From contig JAOTOL010001660.1 of NCBI GenBank assembly GCA_034440575.1, forward strand, positions 2,159,001 through 2,223,000: DNA of 64,000 bases. The letters are read 5' to 3'. Numbering within the stretch: the first letter of the stretch is position 1; every line of letters begins with the position of its first letter. The notes under the pieces are model-generated. The model was not told the origin of the DNA and searched no databases. It worked only from the letters and a program-made list of their open reading frames with translations. A program made the translations under genes and the position numbers. Of this stretch, positions 48,691-59,784 are shown in pieces. Source of the DNA: Imbricaverruca yamaguchii. Taxonomy: Eukaryota > Arthropoda > Thecostraca > Neoverrucidae.

Positions 48691-48947
48691 TCACTAGCGT
48701 TCGATGTACGAAAGATAAGATAAAATGCCGAACACCGTTGGAAATCCCTGGTCGTGGGTGTTTGGCGCATACATCGCATTTGCATTCTGGCCGATGATGA
48801 TGTCCACAGGGGTTCTCTTACGGACCTTTATTTAAATCGCTGGAAATGATCTTGAATAAGCAACGTTTGTATGCATTGATCTGCAATGAGTAACATATGT
48901 AACTATGCGTATATTGATCATTGCAGAACAAATTAGGCTTGAACATC
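48691..48947 (+). repeat. Direct-repeat pair, left copy
   Basis: Begins TCACTAGCGTTCGATGTACG, continues through AAATCCCTGGTCGTG and TTTGCATTCTGGCCGAT, and ends AGGCTTGAACATC. The right copy at 50,995-51,257 has the same words throughout in the same orientation. Identity is roughly 75-80 percent by eye. Confidence 0.8.
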
Positions 48948-49129
48948 AACTTCTGAACAATGCATGCAAGAGACAGAAGTAAAATGCAATTGGAAAGCCA
49001 ATGCAGCCTAGGGGTCATATGACAGCTTATGTCTTCATCATAGACTGCTGAAGTGCTTATGTGGCATGGTCAATGCAATGAGGTCACCTTAATATTGGGG
49101 AATGACCTGAATTACATCCATATATATAT

Positions 49130-49200
<71 letters not shown>

Positions 49201-49230
49201 GTGTGTGTACATGTGTGTGTGTGTCTCACG
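49130..49230. repeat. (AT)n followed by (GT)n microsatellite
   Basis: AT run of about 65 bp, then TGTGTGTGT words. Confidence 0.92.
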
Positions 49231-50994
49231 TCCTTCCAATGACACTATTCAAACACGATGTGCACATCTGCTTGATATCCGAAAAGGCTACGTGAGGTCA
49301 GGTCGCACTGTATGGTGAGGTCAAATAAGTTCCACTGGAATACCCAGGGGGCGCCACCTTTGAAGTAACAACTGTTCTTCCCAGGAAGAACTGATATTAC
49401 ACTCTCTTCTTTGTAAGCTGCCCGGCTTTCCACCTTGTGACCTAAGCCAGCGCGGCCACCTGACTTCGTGGCCAAACTGGGACGATACATATTGCCAAAG
49501 CGACCACTGCAGCCATCGCCCAAGTATACACCGATTGGAAAGTAAGTGCATAGAATGATGAAATTAGGTCAAATGAGGACAAATCGCACGAGGTCAGGTT
49601 ATCTCAGGCCATTGGTTGGCCATCCAATGTCATGTCACACGACTAAAGCGGCAACGAAACCGAGTTTGGATATGACTTCACGGTGAGCAGCAATAGTATA
49701 TATGGCTTTGCGTGGAATATAAGGTAGGTGGGTATATTGAGCTACCTAAGGAATGATGCTCTATATTACACTAAATACGCATGATTATCTGCAGCTTTTC
49801 AACTTTGCGATCTTTTACATTTCAACTTGCAAGGTGCCACGTACAATTTACCTAATTTAAAATGTATCGAAATGGCATGCTCCAGTAAATATTATTATAC
49901 TCCGGAAACAGGCCATACTTTGGACATGATAGTCGTGCTGTTGAAATCACTCGATCACCCGAAGCGAGAACCATGTATTAGCACCGCACATAGACAGAAC
50001 ATCATCGCCACAGCGTTGGCAGCGCCCCGGAGTCGGTCGAACGGACCATCCTGACGGCCGACAATGTCGCCAGGGCGGGCAGCAAACTTCACCTCAGAGA
50101 TCACCCCGGCCAACCGAATGTGTGCACGGTCGAAAAATGCTCATCGCCAGACAGCTGCACCTCACTGGCGAGAACCGGGAACAGTACAAACCACCAGACA
50201 GCTGCAGCTCGCCGATCAGAGCCGGACGCGACCGATATTCAGCCGAGGTGAACGAAGTGAGCTCAAGTGACAGTGAATGCCCGGCGTCGATTTCAGCCTG
50301 GCAGTCGTGTCCCAGGTCGCCGCACACGTTCGGAGCGTCCCACATCAGGTCGACACGAACCGTACAGCATCGACACCGCGGCGGGGCACCGGCGCCACCC
50401 GCAGACGACGGCCGCCGACCACTGGCTCCAGCCCGGGCCTGGTGCGGACAGTGACACACGACCGCCGCGGGCAGCAGCGCGCTGACCTGCTGTACACACA
50501 GTTGACACACGGGACGTCCAAGTCGCTAACATTGCGGGCCGCGTGCCGACCGCGCTCGCCGGCAGGGAGCACACAGACGATTGATATGAGGGACGACATT
50601 GAGCGGTCGTCGCCGCCACGCGTCTGGACCTCACCGAGACATAGCGGCCACTGGTAGTGCCGGAGCGTAGCAGCTCGGGTCGTTGCCCGCTGCGTGAACA
50701 CCGCGGCGAGTGGCAGAACCGCGCCCAGCCGGCGCCACACAGACAACGGATAAAAAAGCATGATATGCATGATCGGCCCCGCACCGGTACAGATGATAAA
50801 TGAACGGCGAGCGTCCCAGACTACAGGTGATGGATGGACAGCGGGCGCCCCGCACGAAGGTGCCAATCGTCGGAGCCCCACCAGCGATGAGCACAGGCGG
50901 AGTGTCAGACAGACGCGAAGGTGGCCCGCTCCCCGATCTCGCGGTTTCGGTTGACAGACAAGCCGCTTTCGATCAAGTCCTGCAAGTCCCTCCC
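49231..50994. other. DNA between the direct-repeat copies
   Basis: AT-rich to about 49,970, then GC-rich (50,000-50,960). Frames of 100-255 codons occur on both strands of the GC-rich part but none has recognisable domains. If the flanking repeats are old LTR-like ends, this would be the internal region, yet no gag, protease or reverse transcriptase motif is visible. Confidence 0.35.
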
Positions 50995-51257
50995 TCACTA
51001 GCGTCCGATGTACGAAAGCTAAGATAAAATGCAGAATACTGTTCGAAATCCCTGGTCGTGTGGAGTTCGACACGCACATTACATTTGCATTCTGGCCGAT
51101 AATGAGGTCCACAGAGGTCCTTTTTTGGACTTGATTTATCTCACTGGAAAGTGTCTTGAATTAGCAGCGATTGCATGCTTTCGGCATTGTTCTTCAGTGA
51201 GTAACATATATAACTATACTTATATTGATCATTGCATAAAAACTAGGCTTGGACATC
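50995..51257 (+). repeat. Direct-repeat pair, right copy
   Basis: TCACTAGCGTCCGATGTACG, AAATCCCTGGTCGTG, TTTGCATTCTGGCCGATAAT, AGGCTTGGACATC. Same orientation as the copy at 48,691. Confidence 0.8.
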
Positions 51258-51460
51258 GGGCCTCGCGGACCATCCTGGCTCATTCTGGATCAGCGTGAGC
51301 TATCCTGGGCGATCCTACACCAACCTGGGTCATTCTAGACCATTGTGAATAGCTACAGACCATACTAGATCAACCTGGACCATCCTAAATTCCTGCTCAT
51401 GCTTGCCGGGCAGGAGTCATTCTGAATCAGCCCAGATTAGCCTGGGTCCAGCTGCACCGG
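51258..51460. repeat. Degenerate short tandem repeat (GACCATCCTGG-like)
   Basis: Words GACCATCCTGG, ATCAACCTGG, TCATTCTGGATCA and ATCCTGGGCGATC alternate every 11-14 bp and decay rightward. Confidence 0.5.
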
Positions 51461-52389
51461 GACAGCGTTGCCAAGCCACCTTAGACCATGCCGTGCGAAC
51501 GACCCTGTCCTTGTCACCATTAATTGTGATGGGCAACCAGCCTGCGTTGCCTTGAAATTAACCGACGTGCTGCTTCGTCTCAGGCAGTGCCGCAGCTAGT
51601 AAGAGTTTGCTGCGGATTCCATGGTAGGAAGTAGCTTACACAGCGATGCATATGAGGGCTTCTTGTACATTAGGTACACCACGGCATTGACTTGTGGACA
51701 AGAAGACGGATTTCATCTGCACGCGTCATCTTTTTTAACGATTGATTATGTGAACCATTAATGTTTTGTGTGTGTGTGAACCATATTTTGCACTCGTTAC
51801 ATTTCAAATGATGTAGCCAATGTAGACAGAACGATGTTCATTTCCAAAGCATTTCTGTCGAGATCGGCTGCAATATCAGCTAAATCGACCACCAGAAACG
51901 AGTACGGCACACATATTCTAAGCCTTCACCATTCCGCAGTTGCGAATTAGATTGCATTTATTGTTTCAGTGTGTTTGCTGCAAAATTGGATGCCAGAAGT
52001 GCAGTTATTTCGAGACGACAGGGCGGGTTATGCATGTTTGAAAGCCACCATGAAATCGCGTAGACGCGAGTGTGGCAAAATGTGGCAATATGGGTGGAAA
52101 ATGACACGTGGTGAGAGAGATAATACCATCATCAGCCTATATTTAGTTTTCCGACGGTCCACGGAAATGTTCCCATACGAGCCACTTGGCACTACGTTGT
52201 GAAATAATTGTAGATGTTGAATCTGGATCCATATCTAGATGAAATCTGGCAATATATTTCAAAGCTTCCTTGAAAGGTGTACAACATGTTCGCCGTCTTT
52301 ATTTCCGTCTCGCATGCTCAAATGTAAAGCTTTTTATTCAGAACCGACGCCACACCGATGAGTTTGGAACACCACACTGATAATGAGTT
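51461..52389. other. Intergenic, nothing recognised
   Basis: AT-rich, no supported gene. Confidence 0.4.
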
Positions 52390-53115
52390 TGAACACAGTG
52401 TCACGTGCCGGTCAGGGCCCGCCCGGACCCGACCCCCGGCTGGGGTCCGGTCCGGTCGCCGGGGGCTCCACCTATCGGCGGCCACGCCCGGCCGAACACG
52501 TCACGGCTCGGCACCGACCCGTCGTCACGCGATCTAGCCGGCTCGCGACGCCCGCGGCGGTGGAGGTCCGACGGCGGCAGGGGCGTCCTCAGGGCGGGTG
52601 TGAGAGGCGGACCGCACGCGCCGCGGCAGGGCGAGCGGGCGCCGCGACCGCCATGTCGACATAGGTCGCCTGAGCTGTGACGACCGACTGCACTCGGATG
52701 GCCGCTCGAAGGGAGGCTGTCCCTGCCGTGTCCGCCGCCTGACACCGCCACTGGCCGCTGTGACTGGCGGCCGGAAGTCGAGGACGTTGCATAATGAGCG
52801 AGAGCCGAGCCACGAGCTGACGGCACGGCGGCGTCGGTGGCGCGTGCACGTCGCATGCATGTCGTACATTGAACCATCCAGAAGCCGGGCACACGTTGGG
52901 GACCGACTGGCCGGCCAGTCAGCTCAGCGCCAGTGAGCTCAGCGCCAGTCAGCACAGCGCCAGTCAGCTCAGCGCTGCTCGGACGCTCCGCACACGCCAC
53001 GCCCACACCGCTCTCGACAGTCACAGAGGTCACACCTGGACACGCGCGGCGGTACGCTAAACAGCATCACTCGCGGCACACACCGCACCGCGGCGCTCGT
53101 AGCCGCCGCACGGAA
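52390..53115. other. CpG-rich island without recognised gene
   Basis: Strongly GC-rich with many CpG. Open frames on both strands (up to 210 codons) are compositional. A short repeat of CAGTCAGCTCAGCGC-type words lies at 52,915-52,976. Confidence 0.5.
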
Positions 53116-53736
53116 AATTACGTATATATACTACTGCAAAGTCACACAGCTTCCCACCATGACAGTTGACAACGCTTGATGAAATACGCGACACTCAAAA
53201 ATAGCATCCAGTGGCCGCGGGCGACGCCCCGCCCCTCATCCTCCGATATGTGAGTGCACCGATAACAAGTGCTTTCGACAATTTGTTCTGAACAGATCAT
53301 TCTAATTCAAGGAGCAACCAGTTGGTCACCATCCACTGGTTCTGATTGGGTATTGATAATCGTTATCCCCTGGATAATTCCGTGACAGTAATACAGCTTC
53401 CAGTCCGCATCGTTGGTGCGGCACCCAAAGCAGCGTTTTGAACGCTGATTTGGGTCCACACATCCAAATGTGTTCCAGATGTCCAAACCAAATATAGCCC
53501 AATGAGATACCACGTGAAGAGATTCGAAATAGAATCGCTCGTTGTATCAGAGCCTTCCGTTGAACGCTTTCTGCCTAAGAGGATTTCACGCCCCGAGAAA
53601 CACCGCCGAGACGCAGGTGAGAGCTGGTTGAAGACAATCTGGCACTCTCTGCGGAGGTGAGATCCGCCGTCCGACCGGCATCGCACGCCCGGCTGGCGCC
53701 GAAAACGGCTCAACTCCACCCGCTGGCGACAGGATA

Positions 53737-53917
53737 TGACGTCACGGCTGACGAAGCGTTCAGCGCACTGGACGCGGCGCCACCAGCTGACGCCGGTCAC
53801 AGGTGTCGCCACTGCGCCGACACGTGTCGGCCCGCGCCGCGATATGTTGCCACTGACTCGGCGGCGGCCGGCCGGGCGCCGCCGCCAGTGACGTCACTGG
53901 AGGGGCAAATGACGTCA
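53737..53917. promoter_or_regulatory. CRE cluster: three perfect TGACGTCA sites
   Basis: TGACGTCA at 53,737-53,744, 53,889-53,896 (within the longer palindrome CCAGTGACGTCACTGG) and 53,910-53,917, the last two 21 bp apart, all in a GC-rich block (53,640-54,050). This density suggests a promoter or enhancer bound by CREB/ATF-type bZIP proteins. No downstream coding exon on either strand is recognised. Confidence 0.45.
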
Positions 53918-54039
53918 CCGGTCCGTCCCTACACCACGCTCTCTCGGTCGGAGCCGAGCAGGTCCATCACTGTGGTGGCTGCCGTGGACGGACCGGACGC
54001 GTGACCCGGGCGGCCCAGGCTGCCACCCTGCGGCGCAGA

Positions 54040-54205
54040 AGGTCAGCGGGTCACACCTCAGCAGCAGGTCACACAACGTCAGCAGATTACACCACACCAG
54101 CAAGTCACACCACGGCAACAGGTCACACCACAGGCGCAGGTCACACCACACCAGCAGGTCACACCACATCAGCAGGTCGTATCACAACAGCAGGTCACAC
54201 CAGAG
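54040..54205. repeat. 15-18 bp tandem repeat (CAGCAGGTCACACCACA-like)
   Basis: About ten imperfect units. Each contains AGGTCACA or a close variant, and the forward frame reads AGHTT repeats. Confidence 0.8.
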
Positions 54206-55889
54206 CTTCAGCCAAAACCCTGGTAGATACTTTGCATCAACAAAAGCATTCAATTTATTCGTCAGCCTACTTACAGTAGCTGGGTCCATCAAAGACAACA
54301 AACCACAAATATGGTCTGTAGTACTGAGGACACGCAACTATGCACATTGCAGAATGACATGCTGTCCGCAAATGACATGCTGTCCACCAATGACATACTG
54401 TACGCGCGCCGAAGCCGAACGCCTGGGACACGCGTCAGCCAGACAGTTGGCCCGAACAGTCTTCATTGTCTCGTGCGGCTCATAATTACACAGGACATAA
54501 TTATTAGTGGGCAAGTTTGAATAGGACGGCGAGGGGGGTATTGAGCTCGCCCAAATTGCATCGACGAAGCAGCTTTATCGGCATACCCCGCAGCCTACTG
54601 GATCACTACAATACGACGACGAACGCCAACAGGACGCCTTGCTGTATGGATCGTCGGCGAAGTCTCACAACTACACCGTTGGGTCCTGGGTTTGGGGAAT
54701 TTTACATGCCTAATGTTTCCTGCGGATAGTGAAGGAAAAACGGCGCACGTCAGCGCGCCGAAAATTAGCATAGGTTTCCCGCATCAATTTGGCATGTTGT
54801 GTGAAATATTTGAGGTCAGTTCATCTACGGTCACTAACTTCGGGATGGTCAATTATTTCTGGTTGAACTTTTCCATCACCAAAAGTAACGTTACGTTACT
54901 TTTGATGTAAACTTAGCACCTCCTGGTATATTGAGGGTCGAACATTTCGTCTCACGCAGTGTCTAAAACCCAGGAGCACTTCAGAGCCATTCTTCGTTGT
55001 ATTAGACACCCTAGTTAAGTCACTTCTTATCGGATATATTTGTAGAAGGTGGTTCTGAGCCCTACTCTTCGAGCGCTTTCCGATGACACCACTTTCGTGT
55101 CTGTGCAACGCTTAGTTTAACAATTAGTGAGGTATAACATGACCCCCCCCCCTCCCCCGAGACTGGGCGAGAAGATCTGACGGGAAATACAGTACGGGTG
55201 AATTTCATTCAGGACTCTGAACGTTTTTACGAGCTATTTCGGTACGCGGCACCTCACACCCAATGTAATCATCGTCAATATAACGTTGACGTAACCAAGT
55301 GTAGTCTGTTGGGAATATACAAGTTTCAAACAACCTCAAGAAAAATAACATCTATTACTCCGCATCTTATCAGAGATGAATTGTAAACAAAGCACAGGGA
55401 GTGGTGTGCATATTCGTCGCTGCATTTTCTGCTATGCTAAAAATATTTACTGGAGAAAAGCTGATTAGCTCATCGTATCCCAAGAGAAAGGAAAGGCTGG
55501 CAATAACAAATGTGTTCATCAGTATTCCAGAGGTTTGGTTATCAGCGTATGCTATAATATGATGTCACATTAAGGACGACAATCTTCCGCCATTTTATAA
55601 AGTATCAACTGAGCAAGCGAGTGAAATAAAACATTCGTATAATGCACACGTGCTTCTGCAGGCAAATTGTTTGCATAAAGTTAGGTCCTATGTGGGACTG
55701 AGACTGGACGTACAATACCTTGGTCAAAGGATATTTTCATTGTAATTTTCGGTTCAACGCCTCTCGGGAGACTAGCTTTCTCTATTTGGCTTCCGTAGGT
55801 AGTATTATAGCATACAGTGGACCTGGTTTTCTATTGCATTGGTAGCAATGTTTTGTCGTAGCCGACTTATATGCACGCTCATGGTTTTT
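54206..55889. other. Intergenic, nothing recognised
   Basis: AT-rich; a C-run at 55,142-55,158. No supported gene. Confidence 0.4.
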
Positions 55890-56267
55890 CTAAAACCCGT
55901 CTGAAAAACTCACGTATGCGAAATGCTCCTTTAATCTGGTTAGCTTCAACCCGCTTGTTTCATCGACATAACGTTCCTCTCATTTCCACTTGATGTAATC
56001 AACGACGCCACTTCGCATGACTGCTGGGAAGGCGTCCCCGGTATTGACCAGCATATTGCGCGTGACAAGAGATCGGTGACCTGTCCGGACTTCGTGAGAG
56101 TTAAGCAGTTTCGGTATCCGTCGACTAGAGAGACGCACATGTGACACCAAAGTACATCTCAGTGTCGTTGGGTGGGCGACTTCCATCATACGACTGCCAC
56201 CGCTGCTACCTCCGAAGCTGTTGCCTCCACTGCCGCCACCGCTTTTTCCGTCGGAGCTGCTACAACC

Positions 56268-56454
56268 GCTGCTGCCGCTGCCGCTGCCGCTGCCGCTGCC
56301 GCTGCCGCTGCCGCTGCCGCTGCCGCTGCCGCTGCCGCTGCCGCTGCCGCTGCCGCTGCCGCTGCCGCTGCCGCTGCCGCTGCCGCTGCCGCTGCCGCTG
56401 CCGCTGCCGCTGCCGCTGCCGCTGCCGCTGCCGCTGCCGCTGCCGCTGCCGCTA
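56268..56454 (-). repeat. (GGCAGC)n tract coding (Gly-Ser)n in element A
   Basis: About 31 perfect hexamers. In the minus-strand frame shared with the endonuclease they encode Gly-Ser; both flanks are also Gly/Ser-rich ([15 protein letters not shown]), so the tract grew within a pre-existing Gly/Ser linker. Confidence 0.9.
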
Positions 56455-56631
56455 CTGAGCTCACCGCTGCTGCCATCGTCGCCGATTCTTCCGCTGCCTC
56501 AGTCGCTGCCAGTGTTGTTATTGCTACCGTTGGTGTTTTTTTCCGCTCTTGCTGCAGCAGCTGCCGCTACTGCCGACGCCGCCGCCGCCGCCGCCATCTT
56601 CTCCTCTACTGTTGCTCGTACCACCACCGTG

Positions 56632-57366
56632 TAGCGGTCCGCTACCAATGACAGGTCATACTGGAATGCCGCCACCGTGTAACGGTCCGCTCCCAATGAC
56701 AGGTCATACTGGAGTGCCGCCACCGTGTAGCGGTCCGCTCCCAATGACAGGTCATACTGGAGTGCCGCCACCGTGTAGCGGTCCGCTCCCAATGACAGGT
56801 CATACTGGAGTGCCGCCACCGTGTAACGGTCCGCTCCCAATGACAGGTCATACTGGAGTGCCGCCACCGTGTAACGGTCCGCTACCAATGACAGGTCATA
56901 CTGGAGTGCCGCCACCGTGTAAGTCAATGACAGGTCATACTGGAGTGCCGCCACCGTGTAACGGTCCGCTACCAATGACAGGTCATACTGGAGTGCCGCC
57001 ACCGTGTAACGGTCCGCTCCCAATGACAGGTCATACTGGAGTGCCGCCACCGTGTAGCGGTCCGCTCCCAATGACAGGTCATACTGGAGTGCCGCCACCG
57101 TGTAGCGGTCCGCTCCCAATGACAGGTCATACTGGAGTGCCGCCACCGTGTAGCGGTCCGCTACCAATGACAGGTCATACTGGAATGCCGCCACCGTGTA
57201 GCGGTCCGCTCCCAATGACAGGTCATACTGGAGTGCCGCCACCGTGTAACGGTCCGCTCCCAATGACAGGTCATACTGGAGTGCCGCCACCGTGTAGCGG
57301 TCCGCTCCCAATGACAGGTCATACTGGAGTGCCGCCACCGTGTAGCGGTCCGCTCCCAATGACAGG
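56632..57366 (-). repeat. 48-bp minisatellite coding a 16-residue unit in element A
   Basis: About 15 units. On the minus strand, in the frame of the endonuclease, each unit reads ADRYTVAALQYDLSLG. One unit lacks 9 bp (at about 56,928), which keeps the frame. Unit variants change R codons silently, G to V, and L to F. Each unit contains TGAC-AG-GTCA. The plus strand is open too ([16 protein letters not shown]). Confidence 0.9.
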
Positions 57367-57984
57367 TCACTGCGCAGTGGTCCAATCCCGGTGGCATATC
57401 ACGTCGGAGTGCTTACTACCTATGTTTTGCACAGCCTTAAGTGTGATGTTGCCTGGGTGTCATCTGCACCTGGATATATCGCCCATCAGCTTCACTTTTT
57501 CCTTCAGGCTCTAACTTTCGTTGCATGACCGATCAGCTCTTGAAGCCATGCACCAAAGCACCAGGCACCAGACATCGTGCACGAAGCAGGATTACGGTCG
57601 TAGCGCTTTCAGATCAGCAACATAAAAACAAGTTGGAACAACGCATTGTCGATTCCGCGTATCAAAAGCCGTATAGATCCCAGTGGAGCTAAGGAAAACA
57701 AATCAAGAAAGTAATTGATTACCTACGCACACCCGACCAGGTGTTAGAAAAGCAGTCACGAGGCCGAAACGAAGTAACACGTCAGTTCGCCGCCTGAACG
57801 TTCTACCAAAAATGAACAAAACCGATTTGGCCATTTGGCCCGTCACCAGCATAATTAGTTTGCATGCATACGAAACTGGATCTTCTTTGTCGCGTACTAT
57901 CAGCCCCATTCTCGACATGTCTACGTTGTGCCATTATTCAATCTCCATATATCGCCAGGGAGCTCACCCGTGATCTGGTGTTGG

Positions 57985-58082
57985 AACCCGATATAATGGG
58001 GATCTCACCCATATTCAGGGGTCGGAAGCCGATATAATGTGGACCTCACCCATGCCCAGGTGTGGGAAGCCGATATAATGGT
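57985..58082 (+). repeat. Short tandem triplication inside relic B
   Basis: CCGATATAATG followed by CTCACCCAT recurs three times at about 46-48 bp spacing. The last unit runs into GCCGATATAATGGTCAGC, coding ADIMVS, so the unit derives from the element's own coding sequence. Confidence 0.7.
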
Positions 58083-58699
58083 CAGCTTTAACGCAGTCTC
58101 ACTAATTGTCAAGGTGCCTGTCGAAAAATTAGCTCATGTGGTGTGTCGCCAGATAAGCCATGACTTGACACTGTCTGACCAAACAGAGCAAGATGTAGCT
58201 TCCTTGAGTAGGTTGATGCTAGTCTGTCCGGAGTGCAGAGTTCTCAAGCGCATTGCGAACAGTATTACTAACAGACCGACGGCTCACTCATGGGGCTCAG
58301 TTTGTATGTAGTTCTTGCCAATGCTTTTAAGGAAGAGCTGGGAGATGGCTTGCTGCAAGACTCAGATCTGCAGCCACTGCTCTGGGGACGACATGTGGAC
58401 GATACTTTCATATGTGGCCAGATGGGAAAAGAGCCTCAAGGCAAGTTCACCATCCTCTCAAATAGGCAATCCCGTTATTCGGTTCACCATGAAGCGAGAA
58501 ACTTCTGGACGGATACCGTTCTTACATGCAATGTTTAGAAGGTCATGGTCGTCTGAATTCATCGGTGTACAGAAAGGTATACAACCTGTCCAATATCGTC
58601 ATGAGCAATGAATTAATTGATATACAAATGAAAGCCTGAAAGAAGAAAGGGAGCTGATGGAGGAGATATTCCGGTGTAATGAATACCCAGGGAACTTCA

Positions 58700-59400
58700 T
58701 ACTTGACCCTCTATGGGGAGGCAGGTGACCCTGGTGAATGGTCTTAATAACTGGGAAATGTGCAGTGATATCAATTAAAATTATTCAGTACCTGTTCACA
58801 CGTCAATTCTACAACTTGTGGTCAACATTCAATTTTCGCTCACAATGGTTTTGGCATGAGTGACGCCATAGTTGCGTCATCGCAAAATTCTCCGATTTTG
58901 ACAAACTCACCGGACCTGAACAGCTAACAGTCATCAGGTCTGTTGAAGGCAACACTTATGCCATGCAATGTTGTTAGATTTCGAAGAAAATGCCATGTTA
59001 GTGACAACAAAACTTGGGAAAACCGTCTGTTGGGGGTTTGGATGCATGGGCCAGTTTGCATTCTTTGGATCCGCCAGTGCACCGCATTGGTATCAGCCCA
59101 GATTCAATAGTTAACCTCAGAGTTCCACCTGACCTACCATGGCATCGATCTTATCTTTACTCATGGACGCCTTTCTTGGCTATCGTAGGACGTGCGATGC
59201 ATACCGGCACGGCAAATTCGGCCTCTGCGCTGCTTCATTGTATGATGCTCGACTAACATCGACACTTAGACAAGTAGGTCAATCTTCAAACATGGGACTG
59301 ACCGGCGATGTCGCAGGTAACAGTTAAGTCACTATGTTCGACTCATCGAAGCTCATCCCATCGAGATATGTCATGCAATCTGTCCTGTTCTGATCTGTCA
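58700..59400 (+). other. Unassigned segment within relic B
   Basis: About 700 bp between the RT thumb remnant and the Gly-coding tract. No motif recognised; absent from relic A, where the 48-bp array lies instead. Confidence 0.4.
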
Positions 59401-59401
59401 T

Positions 59402-59642
59402 CGGTGGCGGTGGCGGTGGCGGTGGCGGTGGCGGTGGCGGTGGCGGTGGCGGTGGCGGTGGCGGTGGCGGTGGCGGTGGCGGTGGCGGTGGCGGTGGCGG
59501 TGGCGGTGGCGGTGGCGGTGGCGGTGGCGGTGGCGGTGGCGGTGGCGGTGGCGGTGGCGGTGGCGGTGGCGGTGGCGGTGGCGGTGGCGGTGGCGGTGGC
59601 GGTGGCGGTGGCGGTGGCGGTGGCGGTGGCGGTGGCGGTGGC

Positions 59643-59677
<35 letters not shown>

Positions 59678-59784
59678 TGGCGGTGGGGTGGCGGTGGCGG
59701 TGGCGGTGGCGGTGGCGGTGGCGGTGGCGGTGGCGGTGGCGGTGGCGGTGGCGGTGGCGGTGGCGGTGGCGGTGGCGGTGGCGG
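59402..59784 (+). repeat. (GGTGGC)n tract coding poly-Gly in relic B
   Basis: About 63 hexamers with small slips near 59,670-59,690. At its 3' end the frame that continues into GGNGGVSGSDNSDDNGD and the endonuclease reads the tract as Gly-Gly. A Gly/Ser/Asp/Asn-rich stretch of about 55 residues follows, up to HTSVSYARDV. Confidence 0.92.

Larger units (their letters stand above)
55890..57530 (-). mobile_element. Penelope-like retroelement relic A (end of RT, repeat-rich linker, GIY-YIG endonuclease)
   Basis: Read from right to left. Near 57,510-57,430 SLKEKVKLM and CR*HPGNI match the RT thumb remnant of copy B (SLKEERELM, CNEYPGNF). Then comes a 48-bp array, a Gly/Ser linker, and [50 protein letters not shown] and RLKEHFAYV: the GIY-YIG endonuclease of Penelope-like elements. 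From about 57,408 to 55,890 a single frame is interrupted by only two TGA codons (56,499-56,501 and 55,980-55,982). The upstream RT is missing, so the copy is dead. Confidence 0.72.

Noticed and set aside
50345..51112. A 255-codon minus-strand frame
   Set aside because: No recognisable domain, overlaps other long frames on the opposite strand in a GC-rich block, and runs into a dispersed repeat.
52401..53033. A 210-codon minus-strand frame
   Set aside because: Length is explained by GC content and a short CAGTCAGCTCAGCGC-type repeat; composition is low-complexity.
56632..57366. Ecdysone-response-element array in the 48-bp repeat
   Set aside because: Each unit has one AGGTCA, but the partner half-site TGACCT is not present; TGAC-AG-GTCA is only a partial palindrome.
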